The notes beneath the pieces are model-generated. The model ran no database searches and had not been told where the DNA came from. It saw nothing but the letters and a program-made list of their open reading frames with translations. Below are positions 16,595-24,800 of a stretch of DNA of 64,000 nt, one piece after another. Every line of letters begins with the position of its first letter. The first letter of the stretch is position 1. The stretch is from Rheinheimera pacifica (GTDB lineage Bacteria; Pseudomonadota; Gammaproteobacteria; Enterobacterales; Alteromonadaceae). The position numbers and the translations under genes were made by a program. The stretch covers positions 62,001 through 126,000 of the forward strand of contig NZ_FNXF01000007.1 in NCBI RefSeq assembly GCF_900108485.1, in the 5' to 3' direction.

Positions 16595-16941
16595 TATTTA
16601 GTCTCCTGTGATGCTGTGCCCAGTAAATTGCTCAGAGAATTATTAAGATGCTGCCACTCGTCAGTAAGCTGGCTAAGCAACTGTGTGCCCAGCTCTGATA
16701 ACTGATAGTAGCGCCGCTCACGCCCCTCCCCTTGCTGCCATTCGCTGTCGAGCAGGCCTTGCTCGGCCAGACGGCGGATCAGCGGGTATAAGGTGCCTTC
16801 GTCAATATCAATGCCGCCATCCTGCAGTTGCTTGCGCAATGAATAGCCATAATGTGGCTGCTTTAATGATGCCAGCACCGCCAGCACCAGCACACCACGG
16901 CGCAGTTCCAGCCGCATTTTATCCAGTTGTGCAGTTGTCAT
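16594..16941 (-). CDS. PadR-family transcriptional regulator
   Basis: 115-residue winged-helix DNA-binding protein. Residues 10-85 carry the PadR fold (LRRGVLVLAVLASLKQPHYGYSL, then DEGTLYPLIRRLAEQGLLDSEW and GRERRYYQLSELG), followed by a short dimerisation helix. It heads a two-gene unit with the HAAS membrane protein, a common pairing in which the regulator responds to membrane or antimicrobial stress. The region before it holds repeated TACTGTGC boxes that may be its own operator. Confidence 0.92.
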   Translation of the reverse strand: MTTAQLDKMRLELRRGVLVLAVLASLKQPHYGYSLRKQLQDGGIDIDEGTLYPLIRRLAEQGLLDSEWQQGEGRERRYYQLSELGTQLLSQLTDEWQHLNNSLSNLLGTASQETK

Positions 16942-16954
16942 AACCTTTGCTTCC

Positions 16955-17012
16955 TATACTGTGCACCACATACTGTGCGACACACAGCACAATACTAGGT
17001 GGCACACAGTAT
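16955..17012. promoter_or_regulatory. Candidate PadR operator cluster
   Basis: TATACTGTGC (16955-16964) and ATACTGTGCG (16970-16979) are direct copies. CACACAGTATA (17002-17012) is the inverted form. All three lie within 72 bp of the padR start. PadR proteins usually bind ATGT/ACAT-type dyads and repress themselves; autoregulation here is an inference. Confidence 0.5.
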
Positions 17013-17136
17013 AAAAGCAAGCCGTTGCCATAAAGAAAATTGCATAAAAATTAAGCTGTTTAATTTCAAACAGTTACTATGGTGTTTTTAGACAGGCAGG
17101 AATTTTATGTAGTGGCGTATGAGTATTACAGAGGTA

Positions 17137-18213
17137 CTAGCTAACGGTTTTATCGTCCAGCAGTATTAACCAGTTTGGCGCTATATCCAGATGGCCGGCA
17201 ATTATTTTCAGGCATACCAGCAGTGGAATGGCGATCAATACACCGACAGCGCCCCAGATCCAGCCCCAGATAAACATCCAGATCACCACCAGCAGTGGGT
17301 TCATATTAAACCGCTTTCCCAGCACTAGCGGTGTAATAAGCTGTGATTCAATTATATTCAGCAGCAAAAACACGCCTGGCAACAGCAAAATCTGGCTTAG
17401 TTGCTGATACTCAATAAACCCCACACCGGTAAGTAATACAGTTAATAAAAAAGGGCCAAGATAAGGTGCATAATTAAGAATGGCAGCCAACGCGCCCCAC
17501 AACAGAGGGTCTGGCACGTCTAGCAGATAAAACACAACTGCAGTAGTTAAACCCAGCAGAATATTGATGGCGCTAACTACCAGCACATAACGCGAGATAT
17601 CATCACGGATGGTATGAAACATCGACAGCAGATTCTTCTTCGCATTAAGTGAGGGCCGCGCCCGCACCATATTGCGCAGCAGGGTATCGCCAAATACCAG
17701 AAAAAAGTACGTTAGCATCAAAATGGCGGCCAGCTGAAATAACATCGTCGCCGTTGCTGCTGCCATTATCGACAATACCGGTAATAAACCTGAACCCATA
17801 GCATTTTTCAACGACTCTTTGGACGAGCCGCCTGGCAACACATTATCTTTTAATGCATCAAAAGAATCAGTCATACCTTCAACGTGCTCGGCAAGCTTGA
17901 TACCCAGCAGTGGCAGACGTTGCAGCCATTGTGACGCAGGCTCATATAATAAACTGATGCTGTAACCCACCAGCATTACCAATAAAATCAATACCAGTGC
18001 AGCTGACAGCGCTCTGGGTACTTTAAATTTATTGTTTAGGATGCGCACAACCGGGCTGGCAAATAACGCTACAAGGCCAGCCAGTAATAACGGCAAAATA
18101 AGACTTCGGCAAAAGTAAAAGGTGTAGGCAAGTGCTAATGCAGCTAACAGCTTCATTGCATTAGTAGAGGCGTGGTGTCGCAACCTGGTTGGGCTTAACG
18201 GTGCTTCAGCCAT
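17137..18213 (-). CDS. AI-2E family transporter (PerM/YdiK-like)
   Basis: 358-residue inner-membrane protein with about seven to eight helices. The family hallmarks are a long soluble stretch around residues 90-150 and the conserved C-terminal segment (LWGALAAILNYAPYLGPFL; IIESQLITPLVLGKRFNMNPL; WGWIWGAVGVLIAIPLL). Members include the autoinducer-2 exporter TqsA and Na+/H+ antiporter-like proteins; the substrate here is unknown. It is the last gene of a minus-strand run after the YqjD/E/K-like genes, 9 bp from its neighbour. Confidence 0.88.
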   Translation of the reverse strand: MAEAPLSPTRLRHHASTNAMKLLAALALAYTFYFCRSLILPLLLAGLVALFASPVVRILNNKFKVPRALSAALVLILLVMLVGYSISLLYEPASQWLQRLPLLGIKLAEHVEGMTDSFDALKDNVLPGGSSKESLKNAMGSGLLPVLSIMAAATATMLFQLAAILMLTYFFLVFGDTLLRNMVRARPSLNAKKNLLSMFHTIRDDISRYVLVVSAINILLGLTTAVVFYLLDVPDPLLWGALAAILNYAPYLGPFLLTVLLTGVGFIEYQQLSQILLLPGVFLLLNIIESQLITPLVLGKRFNMNPLLVVIWMFIWGWIWGAVGVLIAIPLLVCLKIIAGHLDIAPNWLILLDDKTVS

Positions 18214-18222
18214 AAAATGCTG

Positions 18223-18474
18223 TTAAAACCACTGCGCTACCCAGCGAAAGCCAACAGCACTGCGCAGGAGTTTTACCGCGCTGTTATGTCGCAGTTGAAA
18301 TAAGCACCCTGCACTGAAGCTAAGCATCAGGCCGGGCGCGGAACCGATAAAAGATTTAGCGCGCTGGCCAAGCAGCCAGTTTTCTGCCTGCAGCAGCTTT
18401 TGTTGCTGTCGCCCTTGCTCTGCCAAATCTGCTACTTTCAGCCGCTGCTCTATCAGTAACTGATCAATCAGCAT
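18223..18474 (-). CDS. YqjK-like small protein
   Basis: 83-residue product (start MLIDQLLIEQRLKVADLAEQ) with an N-terminal amphipathic helix and one possible membrane helix near residues 45-60. I recognise it only by position: in E. coli yqjD-yqjE-yqjK are adjacent and YqjK has a similar size and layout. The ATG at 18474 overlaps the end of the YqjE-like gene by 11 bp. Function unknown. Confidence 0.6.
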   Translation of the reverse strand: MLIDQLLIEQRLKVADLAEQGRQQQKLLQAENWLLGQRAKSFIGSAPGLMLSFSAGCLFQLRHNSAVKLLRSAVGFRWVAQWF

Positions 18475-18967
18475 CTTTGTCTTCCTCTTCAGACACAAAA
18501 AATAACCGGCGACATTGCTGCCAGGTATGTGAAAAACCCACCTGAGACAACAGATGGCTCAAACTACGCCAACACCAGAACAACAGGGCAAACTGCAATA
18601 ACAATAACGCCGCTGCGGTAATTAAAATTGAGCTGATAAGTTGAAATAACAAATAACCCAGCAACAGCAAAATGCTGCACCAAAGCAAAATTATGCCAGC
18701 GCCAAAACATACCACCAGTGCTGCAGCAATAGTCAGGCTGCGCGCGGTTAACTGCCATTCAGCTTTAGCCGTTTTACCGGCCAGTTTTACCTGGCCAATA
18801 TAACGCTGCTTCACCGACAAACCCAGCGCTGCCATTTCTGCCAGTTGGTCTAACGTTTGTTCGACGAGCGGCTTTTTCTGCTTAGCTTGCTCTGATGCGG
18901 CCTGCTGTTGCTCAGCAGCTTGGTCTGGCGCCCCTGAAGGCGCCCCAGAAGCTTCGCGATTTTGCAT
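18464..18967 (-). CDS. yqjE: YqjE/phage-holin-family membrane protein
   Basis: 167-residue protein with a disordered Gln/Ala/Lys-rich start (about 1-35), an amphipathic segment and two adjacent membrane helices (about 78-103 and 106-130), followed by a cytoplasmic tail ending EEEDKDAD. This is the YqjE layout. In E. coli the neighbouring YqjD anchors ribosomes at the inner membrane in stationary phase; YqjE's role is not known. It sits between the YqjD-like and YqjK-like genes. Confidence 0.75.
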   Translation of the reverse strand: MQNREASGAPSGAPDQAAEQQQAASEQAKQKKPLVEQTLDQLAEMAALGLSVKQRYIGQVKLAGKTAKAEWQLTARSLTIAAALVVCFGAGIILLWCSILLLLGYLLFQLISSILITAAALLLLQFALLFWCWRSLSHLLSQVGFSHTWQQCRRLFFVSEEEDKDAD

Positions 18968-18976
18968 GCGGCAACC

Positions 18977-19300
18977 TTAAGAGCGACGTAGCAAAACAGT
19001 TACCAGCATACCGGCAACGAAAGCAATACCAGCAGTTGCCAACGGGTTTTGGGCCGCTAACTCATGCGTTTTGCTGTAAGTTGTTTGCAGTTGCTGTTTA
19101 ATCTCTTCTTGCTTATGTGCCAGGGTTTCCTGCGAGCTGGCCGCTGTTTTACGCAGCGTATCTTCTGCCGCTGCCGCTTTTATTGCCATAGCATCGACTG
19201 CATGATGCGCGGCTTCACTGGCTCTTTCTGTCACCGGTGAATTTAAACCACTATTGGTAGTACCTGTAGCCTGGGCTGTTGCATTTTGTGAAATAGCCAT
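18977..19300 (-). CDS. YqjD/ElaB (DUF883) family protein
   Basis: 107-residue tail-anchored protein: a helical, Ala/Gln/Lys-rich soluble part (residues 25-80), then the family-typical end ELAAQNPLATAGIAFVAGML with the final LLRRS. DUF883 proteins of E. coli (YqjD, ElaB, YgaM) bind ribosomes and are induced in stationary phase. A good ribosome site (AAGGAG) precedes the ATG. It is the first gene of the yqjDEK-like run. Confidence 0.85.
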   Translation of the reverse strand: MAISQNATAQATGTTNSGLNSPVTERASEAAHHAVDAMAIKAAAAEDTLRKTAASSQETLAHKQEEIKQQLQTTYSKTHELAAQNPLATAGIAFVAGMLVTVLLRRS

Positions 19301-19503
19301 AATATGTCTCCTTGGTTAACACGAGGAAAGCAGCAAAATGCTGCAATATGCCAGTAAGGTAAATGCAATGGCCATACCAGTATAGAATAGAATAATAAAA
19401 ACAGGTACTTATTAAATTTTTGTTATTTTTATAAGCAGAAAAACAGCAGTACAAACTGTAGAAGTTACCCACTATCAGTAATCTTTACAGGGTATTAGAA
19501 GGT

Positions 19504-19531
19504 AAAAAGCCAGACCGGAGCCTGGCTTTTT
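19504..19531 (-). terminator. Terminator after lysS
   Basis: Stem AAAAAGCCAG (19504-19513) / CTGGCTTTTT (19522-19531), loop of eight bases. It is symmetrical in A/T tracts but lies 13 bp past the lysS stop on the minus strand, so it most likely ends the prfB-lysS transcript. Confidence 0.85.
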
Positions 19532-19544
19532 CAGTAAGGGAGTT

Positions 19545-21065
19545 TTACTTTTCGTGGTGCAAACGCATATGCGGGAACAGGATAACGTCGCGGATTGACG
19601 CAGCGTCGGCCAGTAGCATTACCAGGCGGTCGATACCGATGCCCTGGCCTGCTGTTGGTGGTAAACCGTGCTCCAGCGCGGTAACGAAGTCTTCATCGTA
19701 AAACATGGCTTCATCATCACCGGCGTCTTTTTGTGCTACCTGCTCACGGAAGCGCTCGGCCTGATCTTCAGCATCGTTTAACTCGCTAAAGCCGTTGCCC
19801 AGCTCGCGGCCACCGATAAAGAATTCAAAGCGGTCAGTAATTTCCGGGTTATGGTCATTACGGCGTGCCAGTGGTGACACTTCAGCCGGGTATTCGGTAA
19901 TAAAGGTTGGATGGCGCAGCTTGGTTTCTACCAGCTCGTCAAACACTTCCATTAAAATACGGCCATGGCCATAGTTGGCTTTTACTTCAATACCCAGTGA
20001 TTTAGCCAGCTCGGCTACTGCTTCACGCGTTTCCAGATGCGCTTTGGTCAGGTCCGGGTTGTAATGCAAAATAGACTCAGTCACCGACATTCGCGCAAAC
20101 GGTTTGCCAAAGTCGAACACTTCGCCCTGATACGGCACTTCAGTGCTGCCCAATACATGCTGCGCTAAGCCGCGGAATAACTTTTCGGTTAAGTCCATTA
20201 AGTCGTTGTAATCGGCGTAGGCCCAGTAGAACTCCAGCATGGTAAATTCCGGGTTGTGGCGCGTGGACACGCCCTCGTTACGGAAGTTACGGTTAAGCTC
20301 GAATACTTTTTCAAAGCCGCCAACTACCAGGCGCTTTAAATACAGCTCGGGCGCGATACGCAAAAACATCTGCATATCCAGTGCATTGTGGTGCGTTTCA
20401 AACGGCCGTGCTGAAGCACCGCCGGGAATAGCTTGCAGCATCGGCGTTTCAACTTCCAAAAAGCCTTCGTCGTTAAAAAAGCGACGGATGTAAGCCACAG
20501 TTTTGCTGCGCACTAAAAAGGTATGGCGTGACTGCTCGTTGGAAATAAGGTCCAGATAACGCTGGCGGTAACGCGCTTCGTTATCGGTTAAGCCGTGGAA
20601 TTTATCCGGCAACGGGCGCAGCGCCTTGGTCAGCAGGCGGATATCGCTTAGCCACACCGTTAGCTCGCCGGTCTGGGTTTTAAATAAATGCCCGGTAGCG
20701 CCGATAATGTCGCCTAAATCCCACTTTTTAAACTGGTCGTTGTACACGCCTTCGGCCAGGCTGTCGCGTGCGACGTACAGCTGAATTTTGCCACCCATAT
20801 CGGCAATGGTGGTAAAACTGGCTTTACCCATAATACGGCGTGTCATAATACGGCCGCCCAGGCTTACAGTAATGTTCTGCGCTTCGAGCTCTTCTTTAGT
20901 TAAGTGATCGTACTTGGCAATTACCTCACTTGAGATGCTGTCACGGCGAAAATCGTTCGGAAACATAAAGCCATCTTCACGCAGTGCGGCCAGCTTATGT
21001 TTGCGCTCAGCAATCAGTTTATTTACGTCCTGAATTTCTTCTTGTGGTTGCTGTTGGTCAGACAT
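19545..21065 (-). CDS. lysS: Lysyl-tRNA synthetase, class II
   Basis: Charges tRNA-Lys with lysine. The 506-residue product has the N-terminal OB-fold anticodon-binding domain (about 60-165) and the class II catalytic core with motif 1 ([15 protein letters not shown]), motif 2 ([20 protein letters not shown]) and motif 3 ([10 protein letters not shown]). Length matches E. coli LysS (505). It follows prfB by 39 bp on the same strand, the arrangement known in E. coli. Confidence 0.97.
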   Translation of the reverse strand: MSDQQQPQEEIQDVNKLIAERKHKLAALREDGFMFPNDFRRDSISSEVIAKYDHLTKEELEAQNITVSLGGRIMTRRIMGKASFTTIADMGGKIQLYVARDSLAEGVYNDQFKKWDLGDIIGATGHLFKTQTGELTVWLSDIRLLTKALRPLPDKFHGLTDNEARYRQRYLDLISNEQSRHTFLVRSKTVAYIRRFFNDEGFLEVETPMLQAIPGGASARPFETHHNALDMQMFLRIAPELYLKRLVVGGFEKVFELNRNFRNEGVSTRHNPEFTMLEFYWAYADYNDLMDLTEKLFRGLAQHVLGSTEVPYQGEVFDFGKPFARMSVTESILHYNPDLTKAHLETREAVAELAKSLGIEVKANYGHGRILMEVFDELVETKLRHPTFITEYPAEVSPLARRNDHNPEITDRFEFFIGGRELGNGFSELNDAEDQAERFREQVAQKDAGDDEAMFYDEDFVTALEHGLPPTAGQGIGIDRLVMLLADAASIRDVILFPHMRLHHEK

Positions 21066-21104
21066 AGTGCGTTTCCTGATTGAGAGAGAAAGTTAAAGTA
21101 AACA

Positions 21105-22203
21105 TTACAGGCCGGCTTTTAAGCTAGCTTCAATAAATTTGTCCAGATCGCCATCTAACACCGATTGGGTGTTACGGGTTTCGATACCGGTGCGTAAGTC
21201 TTTAATGCGCGAGTCATCCAGCACATAAGAGCGGATCTGGCTGCCCCAGCCAATATCCGACTTGGTATCTTCCAGTGCTTGTTTTTCGGCATTCTGTTTT
21301 TGCAGCTCAAACTCGTACAACTTGGCGCGCAATTGCTTATAAGCATTGTCGCGGTTTTTATGTTGCGAGCGGTCATTCTGACACTGCACCACGATATTGG
21401 TGGGTAAGTGAGTAATACGCACGGCAGAGTCGGTACGGTTAACGTGCTGACCACCGGCACCCGAGGCGCGGTAGGTATCAATACGTAAATCGGCCGGGTT
21501 GATATCAATTTCAATATCGTCGTCAATTTCCGGCGAGACAAACACCGAAGCAAACGAGGTATGGCGGCGGTTGCCGGAATCGAACGGGCTTTTACGTACC
21601 AGGCGGTGTACACCGGTTTCGGTGCGCAGCCAGCCGTAAGCATACTCGCCGGTAAATTTAATGGTACAGCCTTTAATGCCGGCCACATCACCGTCTGTTA
21701 CTTCATACAGCTCAGGTTTAAAGCCTTTATCTTCACCCCAGCGCAGGTACATACGCATTAAAATACTGGCCCAGTCCTGCGCTTCAGTGCCGCCAGAGCC
21801 AGACTGGATATCCAGATAGCAGTGGTTTTGATCGTTTTTGCCGGAGAACATGCGGCGAAATTCCAGCAGGCTCAGCTGTTTGTCTAAATCGGCCAGTTCG
21901 GTTTTGGCTTCTTCAAACGTTTCTTCATCATCGGCCTCTACCGCCAGCTCTACCAGGCCGGCTACGTCTTCCAGGCCGCGATCTAGCTTGTCAATGGTGC
22001 CAACCACCTGTTCCAGTGCCGAACGCTCTTTACCCAGCGCCTGAGCTTTATCCGGCGTATTCCAGATAGCCGAATCTTCCAGCTCGCGTGAGACTTCTTC
22101 TAAGCGTTCTTTTTTGCCATCGTAGTCAAAGATACCCCCGAAGCACGTTAGTGCGTTCAGTAAGATCTTTAATGCTGTTGTACACCGGATTAACTTCAAA
22201 CAT
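21105..22203 (-). CDS. prfB: Peptide chain release factor 2 (programmed +1 frameshift)
   Basis: RF2 recognises UAA and UGA. The reading frame starts at ATG 22203 ([20 protein letters not shown]), runs 25 codons to an in-frame TGA at 22128-22126 and continues in the +1 frame from GAC at 22127, giving 365 residues, the E. coli length. The main part carries the tripeptide anticodon SPF (KSPFDSG) and GGQ in [12 protein letters not shown] longer open frame upstream of the shift in the second frame is not used. Low RF2 promotes the shift, so the gene regulates itself. Confidence 0.97.
22125..22141 (-). promoter_or_regulatory. prfB frameshift signal
   Basis: On the minus strand an SD-like GGGGG lies next to TATCTTTGAC, with the slip at CTT-T. 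This is the same arrangement as the E. coli signal (AGGGGG TAT CTT TGA C), with C in place of the first A. Confidence 0.93.
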
Positions 22204-22398
22204 GCTGTTAGCCGTAACCTTGAATATAGGGAGAAAAAATAGGCGTGGATTGTAGCAAATTTATCGCTGGCAGTGCAGCCATCTGTAGCGGATTTTTCCA
22301 GCGCGGTAAATTCCACCGGAATTTGCCGCGGTTAACTTGCCCGCAACAGAGTTAAGCCGCTATGCTGTTTGGCAAAAGCACTGCAGGGACACGGTATA

Positions 22399-23268
22399 TT
22401 GCGCTCCTACCCCACCATACAGCAGTATCTGTTCTTCATAATGCTGATTAGCGCCCTGCGCTGTGCTGCCGAGCCGGTGATTTACTCCTGGCCTGCTACC
22501 ATGCTGGACGACCCCCGCGGCCATTATCCGATAGCCTTACTGCATTTGGCGCTGGAGAAATCCGCCAGCCATTACAAACCGGAACCAAGTAAACGCGACC
22601 AGGCGCAGTGGCGGACTTTGCGTCAGTTGGAAAACGGTAATGGTATGGATGTGGTATGGACCTTTGCGTCAGCAGAACGTGAGCAAAAGCTGCTGCCGGT
22701 GCGGATCCCGATAGACCGCGGTTTATTGGGCTGGCGTTTGCTGTTGATCCGCCAGCAAGATGCCGGCCGTTTTGCCGGCATTACCACTGCTGAGCAATTA
22801 CAAGCACTGCGCGCTGTACAAGGCCACGACTGGCCTGATCTGCAGATACTGCAGCATAATCAATTTAATGTTATACCAAGCACACATTACGCTGGCATGT
22901 TTACCATGTTGCAGCTGGGTCGGGCAGATTATTTCCCCAGGTCGATAAGCGAAATACAGTCTGAGTTGCAAACAAAGGCCGGGCACCATTTGGCTATCGC
23001 AGACCATCTGGTGCTGTATTACCCGGCACCGCTGTATTATTTTGTTAACCCCAACCGACCGCAGCTGGCCCAGGCGATTGAACAAGGCCTGCGCTCTGCT
23101 CTGCACGATGGCAGCATGCGGCAGTTATTTCTGCAGCATTTCGCCGGCACTATTGCACAGGCTGAGCTAGCCAAACGCCGGGTTATCCGCCTTGATAATC
23201 CGTTTTTGCACCCGGATACGCCACTGCAGGATGACAACCTGTGGTTTAACCCGGAGCTTGGATACTAA
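22399..23268 (+). CDS. Periplasmic solute-binding protein (family 3-like)
   Basis: 289-residue predicted periplasmic protein of the type II binding-protein fold, similar in layout to amino-acid-binding proteins (SBP_bac_3). I chose the TTG at 22399 because AGGGA lies nine bases before it and it yields a signal peptide (FFIMLISALRCAA, cut before EPVIY); an ATG at 22441 is the alternative. The remaining segments (RVIRLDNPFLHP, HYAGMFTML) are not diagnostic. Its stop overlaps the start of the following kinase (TAATG), so it probably senses a ligand for that kinase instead of feeding a transporter. Confidence 0.7.
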   Translation: MRSYPTIQQYLFFIMLISALRCAAEPVIYSWPATMLDDPRGHYPIALLHLALEKSASHYKPEPSKRDQAQWRTLRQLENGNGMDVVWTFASAEREQKLLPVRIPIDRGLLGWRLLLIRQQDAGRFAGITTAEQLQALRAVQGHDWPDLQILQHNQFNVIPSTHYAGMFTMLQLGRADYFPRSISEIQSELQTKAGHHLAIADHLVLYYPAPLYYFVNPNRPQLAQAIEQGLRSALHDGSMRQLFLQHFAGTIAQAELAKRRVIRLDNPFLHPDTPLQDDNLWFNPELGY

Positions 23269-24800
23269 TGCCCTACAGTTTACCCTCCCAGCCGCTACGC
23301 CATCACCTGGCTACCAGAGTGGTGATTACTATGGTGCTGGCAGCTTTGCTGCTGTCGACCTTACTGACAGCCGGTTTAAGTTACAGCCTATACCGCCATG
23401 AAATGACCACCGTACAGCAGCAGTTTGACAATATTGAAAAAAGCTATCTGCCAAGCCTGGCTGCCGGCCTGTGGGAGGTTGATATCCACCGTATTCATAC
23501 CTTGCTGGACGGCATTGCCCAACTGGAGCATGTCGGTGCAGTCAGCCTGAAAGATGAATTACACCAACAGATCAATCGGCAACATCCGCAGTTCAGCGCC
23601 CCACTGGCTAGTAAACATTACCCGATTTACTATCAGATAGATGGTGAGCAACACCCGGTCGGGACACTGCAGGTACAGTTAATGGCCGATGACATTGTGC
23701 AACAACTATGGCAGCAAAGCCGCAATATTGCTCTGGTTACGGTCAGTGCCTTATTACTCAGCACGGGGCTGATGCTACTTATTTTTCGCTTTGCGGTCAG
23801 CCGCCACCTACGCGCTATGGCGCAATTTGCCAGCCACCTGGACCTGAACCGGCTGGAGCAACCGCTGCAATTAAAACGGCCGGTACGGCACGACGAGCTG
23901 GACCAGGTAGTCGACGCCATTAACCGGCTGCAACATCGCATTAAGCATGAACTGGCCAGACGCAATGAAATAGAACTGCAGCTAAACAACAATACCGCTC
24001 AGTTAGAGCAGCAGGTGGCACGGCGTACCACCGATTTGCAGCATAAAAACAGTTTACTGCAACAGCAATCGGCAGAGTTAGCCAGACAAAATGAAGAGCT
24101 TGATGCCTATGCCCATACCGTGGCACACGATTTAAAACATCCGTTAACCAGTCTGATAGGTATGAGCCGCTTGCTCAACGCTACTTTTATCGAGCTGTCC
24201 GAAGAGCAAAAACATGCTGCCCTGACCACCATTGATACCACCTCCCGCAAAATGAATGACATTATCAATGCCCTGTTGTTATTAGCCAGCATGCGCGAAC
24301 AACAAAATGTCACACTGCAACCACTGGATATGGCGCTATTGGTCAGCAACGCGCAGCAGCGCTTAGAAAACTTTGCCCGCCAACATCAGGCCGCTATCGA
24401 AGTGCCCAGCAGTTGGCCGATAGCAACCGGTTATCCGCAGTGGGTAGAAGAAGTCTGGGTAAACTACCTGTCTAACGCAATTAAATACGGCGGCCAGCCA
24501 CCGGTTATCCGGCTAAGTGCTGATACTACGCAGGACGGTATGGTGATCTTCTGGATCCGCGACAACGGCGTGCCGCTCAGTGCACAGCAGCAGGCAGGCT
24601 TGTTCAGTACTTTCCAGCGCTTCTCGCCACAAAGTGCCGATGGCCATGGTTTAGGCTTATCTATCGTAAAACGTATTGTCACCCGTTTGGGTGGCGAGGT
24701 TGGCTACCGTGTAACAGAAGAAGGCGGCAGCCTGTTCTGGTTTAGTTTACCTCAGTCACCTGCTTCAGCTTTGCCTGACCAGAGCGGAAAATCAATATAA
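23268..24800 (+). CDS. Membrane sensor histidine kinase
   Basis: 510-residue kinase: membrane helix at about 18-42, a periplasmic sensor of about 125 residues, a second helix at about 155-175, HAMP (about 178-228), a Gln-rich coiled coil (about 230-280), HisKA with phospho-acceptor H287 in VAHDLKHPLTSL, and an ATPase domain with N box NYLSNAIKYG, DNGV and GHGLGLSIV. No receiver or regulator gene is adjacent. It is coupled to the binding-protein gene upstream, and its last 49 bp overlap the convergent kinase gene. Confidence 0.9.
   Translation: MPYSLPSQPLRHHLATRVVITMVLAALLLSTLLTAGLSYSLYRHEMTTVQQQFDNIEKSYLPSLAAGLWEVDIHRIHTLLDGIAQLEHVGAVSLKDELHQQINRQHPQFSAPLASKHYPIYYQIDGEQHPVGTLQVQLMADDIVQQLWQQSRNIALVTVSALLLSTGLMLLIFRFAVSRHLRAMAQFASHLDLNRLEQPLQLKRPVRHDELDQVVDAINRLQHRIKHELARRNEIELQLNNNTAQLEQQVARRTTDLQHKNSLLQQQSAELARQNEELDAYAHTVAHDLKHPLTSLIGMSRLLNATFIELSEEQKHAALTTIDTTSRKMNDIINALLLLASMREQQNVTLQPLDMALLVSNAQQRLENFARQHQAAIEVPSSWPIATGYPQWVEEVWVNYLSNAIKYGGQPPVIRLSADTTQDGMVIFWIRDNGVPLSAQQQAGLFSTFQRFSPQSADGHGLGLSIVKRIVTRLGGEVGYRVTEEGGSLFWFSLPQSPASALPDQSGKSI

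Noticed and set aside
22204-22316. In-frame extension of prfB upstream of the shift site in the second frame
   Set aside because: The real start is ATG 22203 in the other frame followed by the programmed frameshift; the extension has no RF2 similarity.
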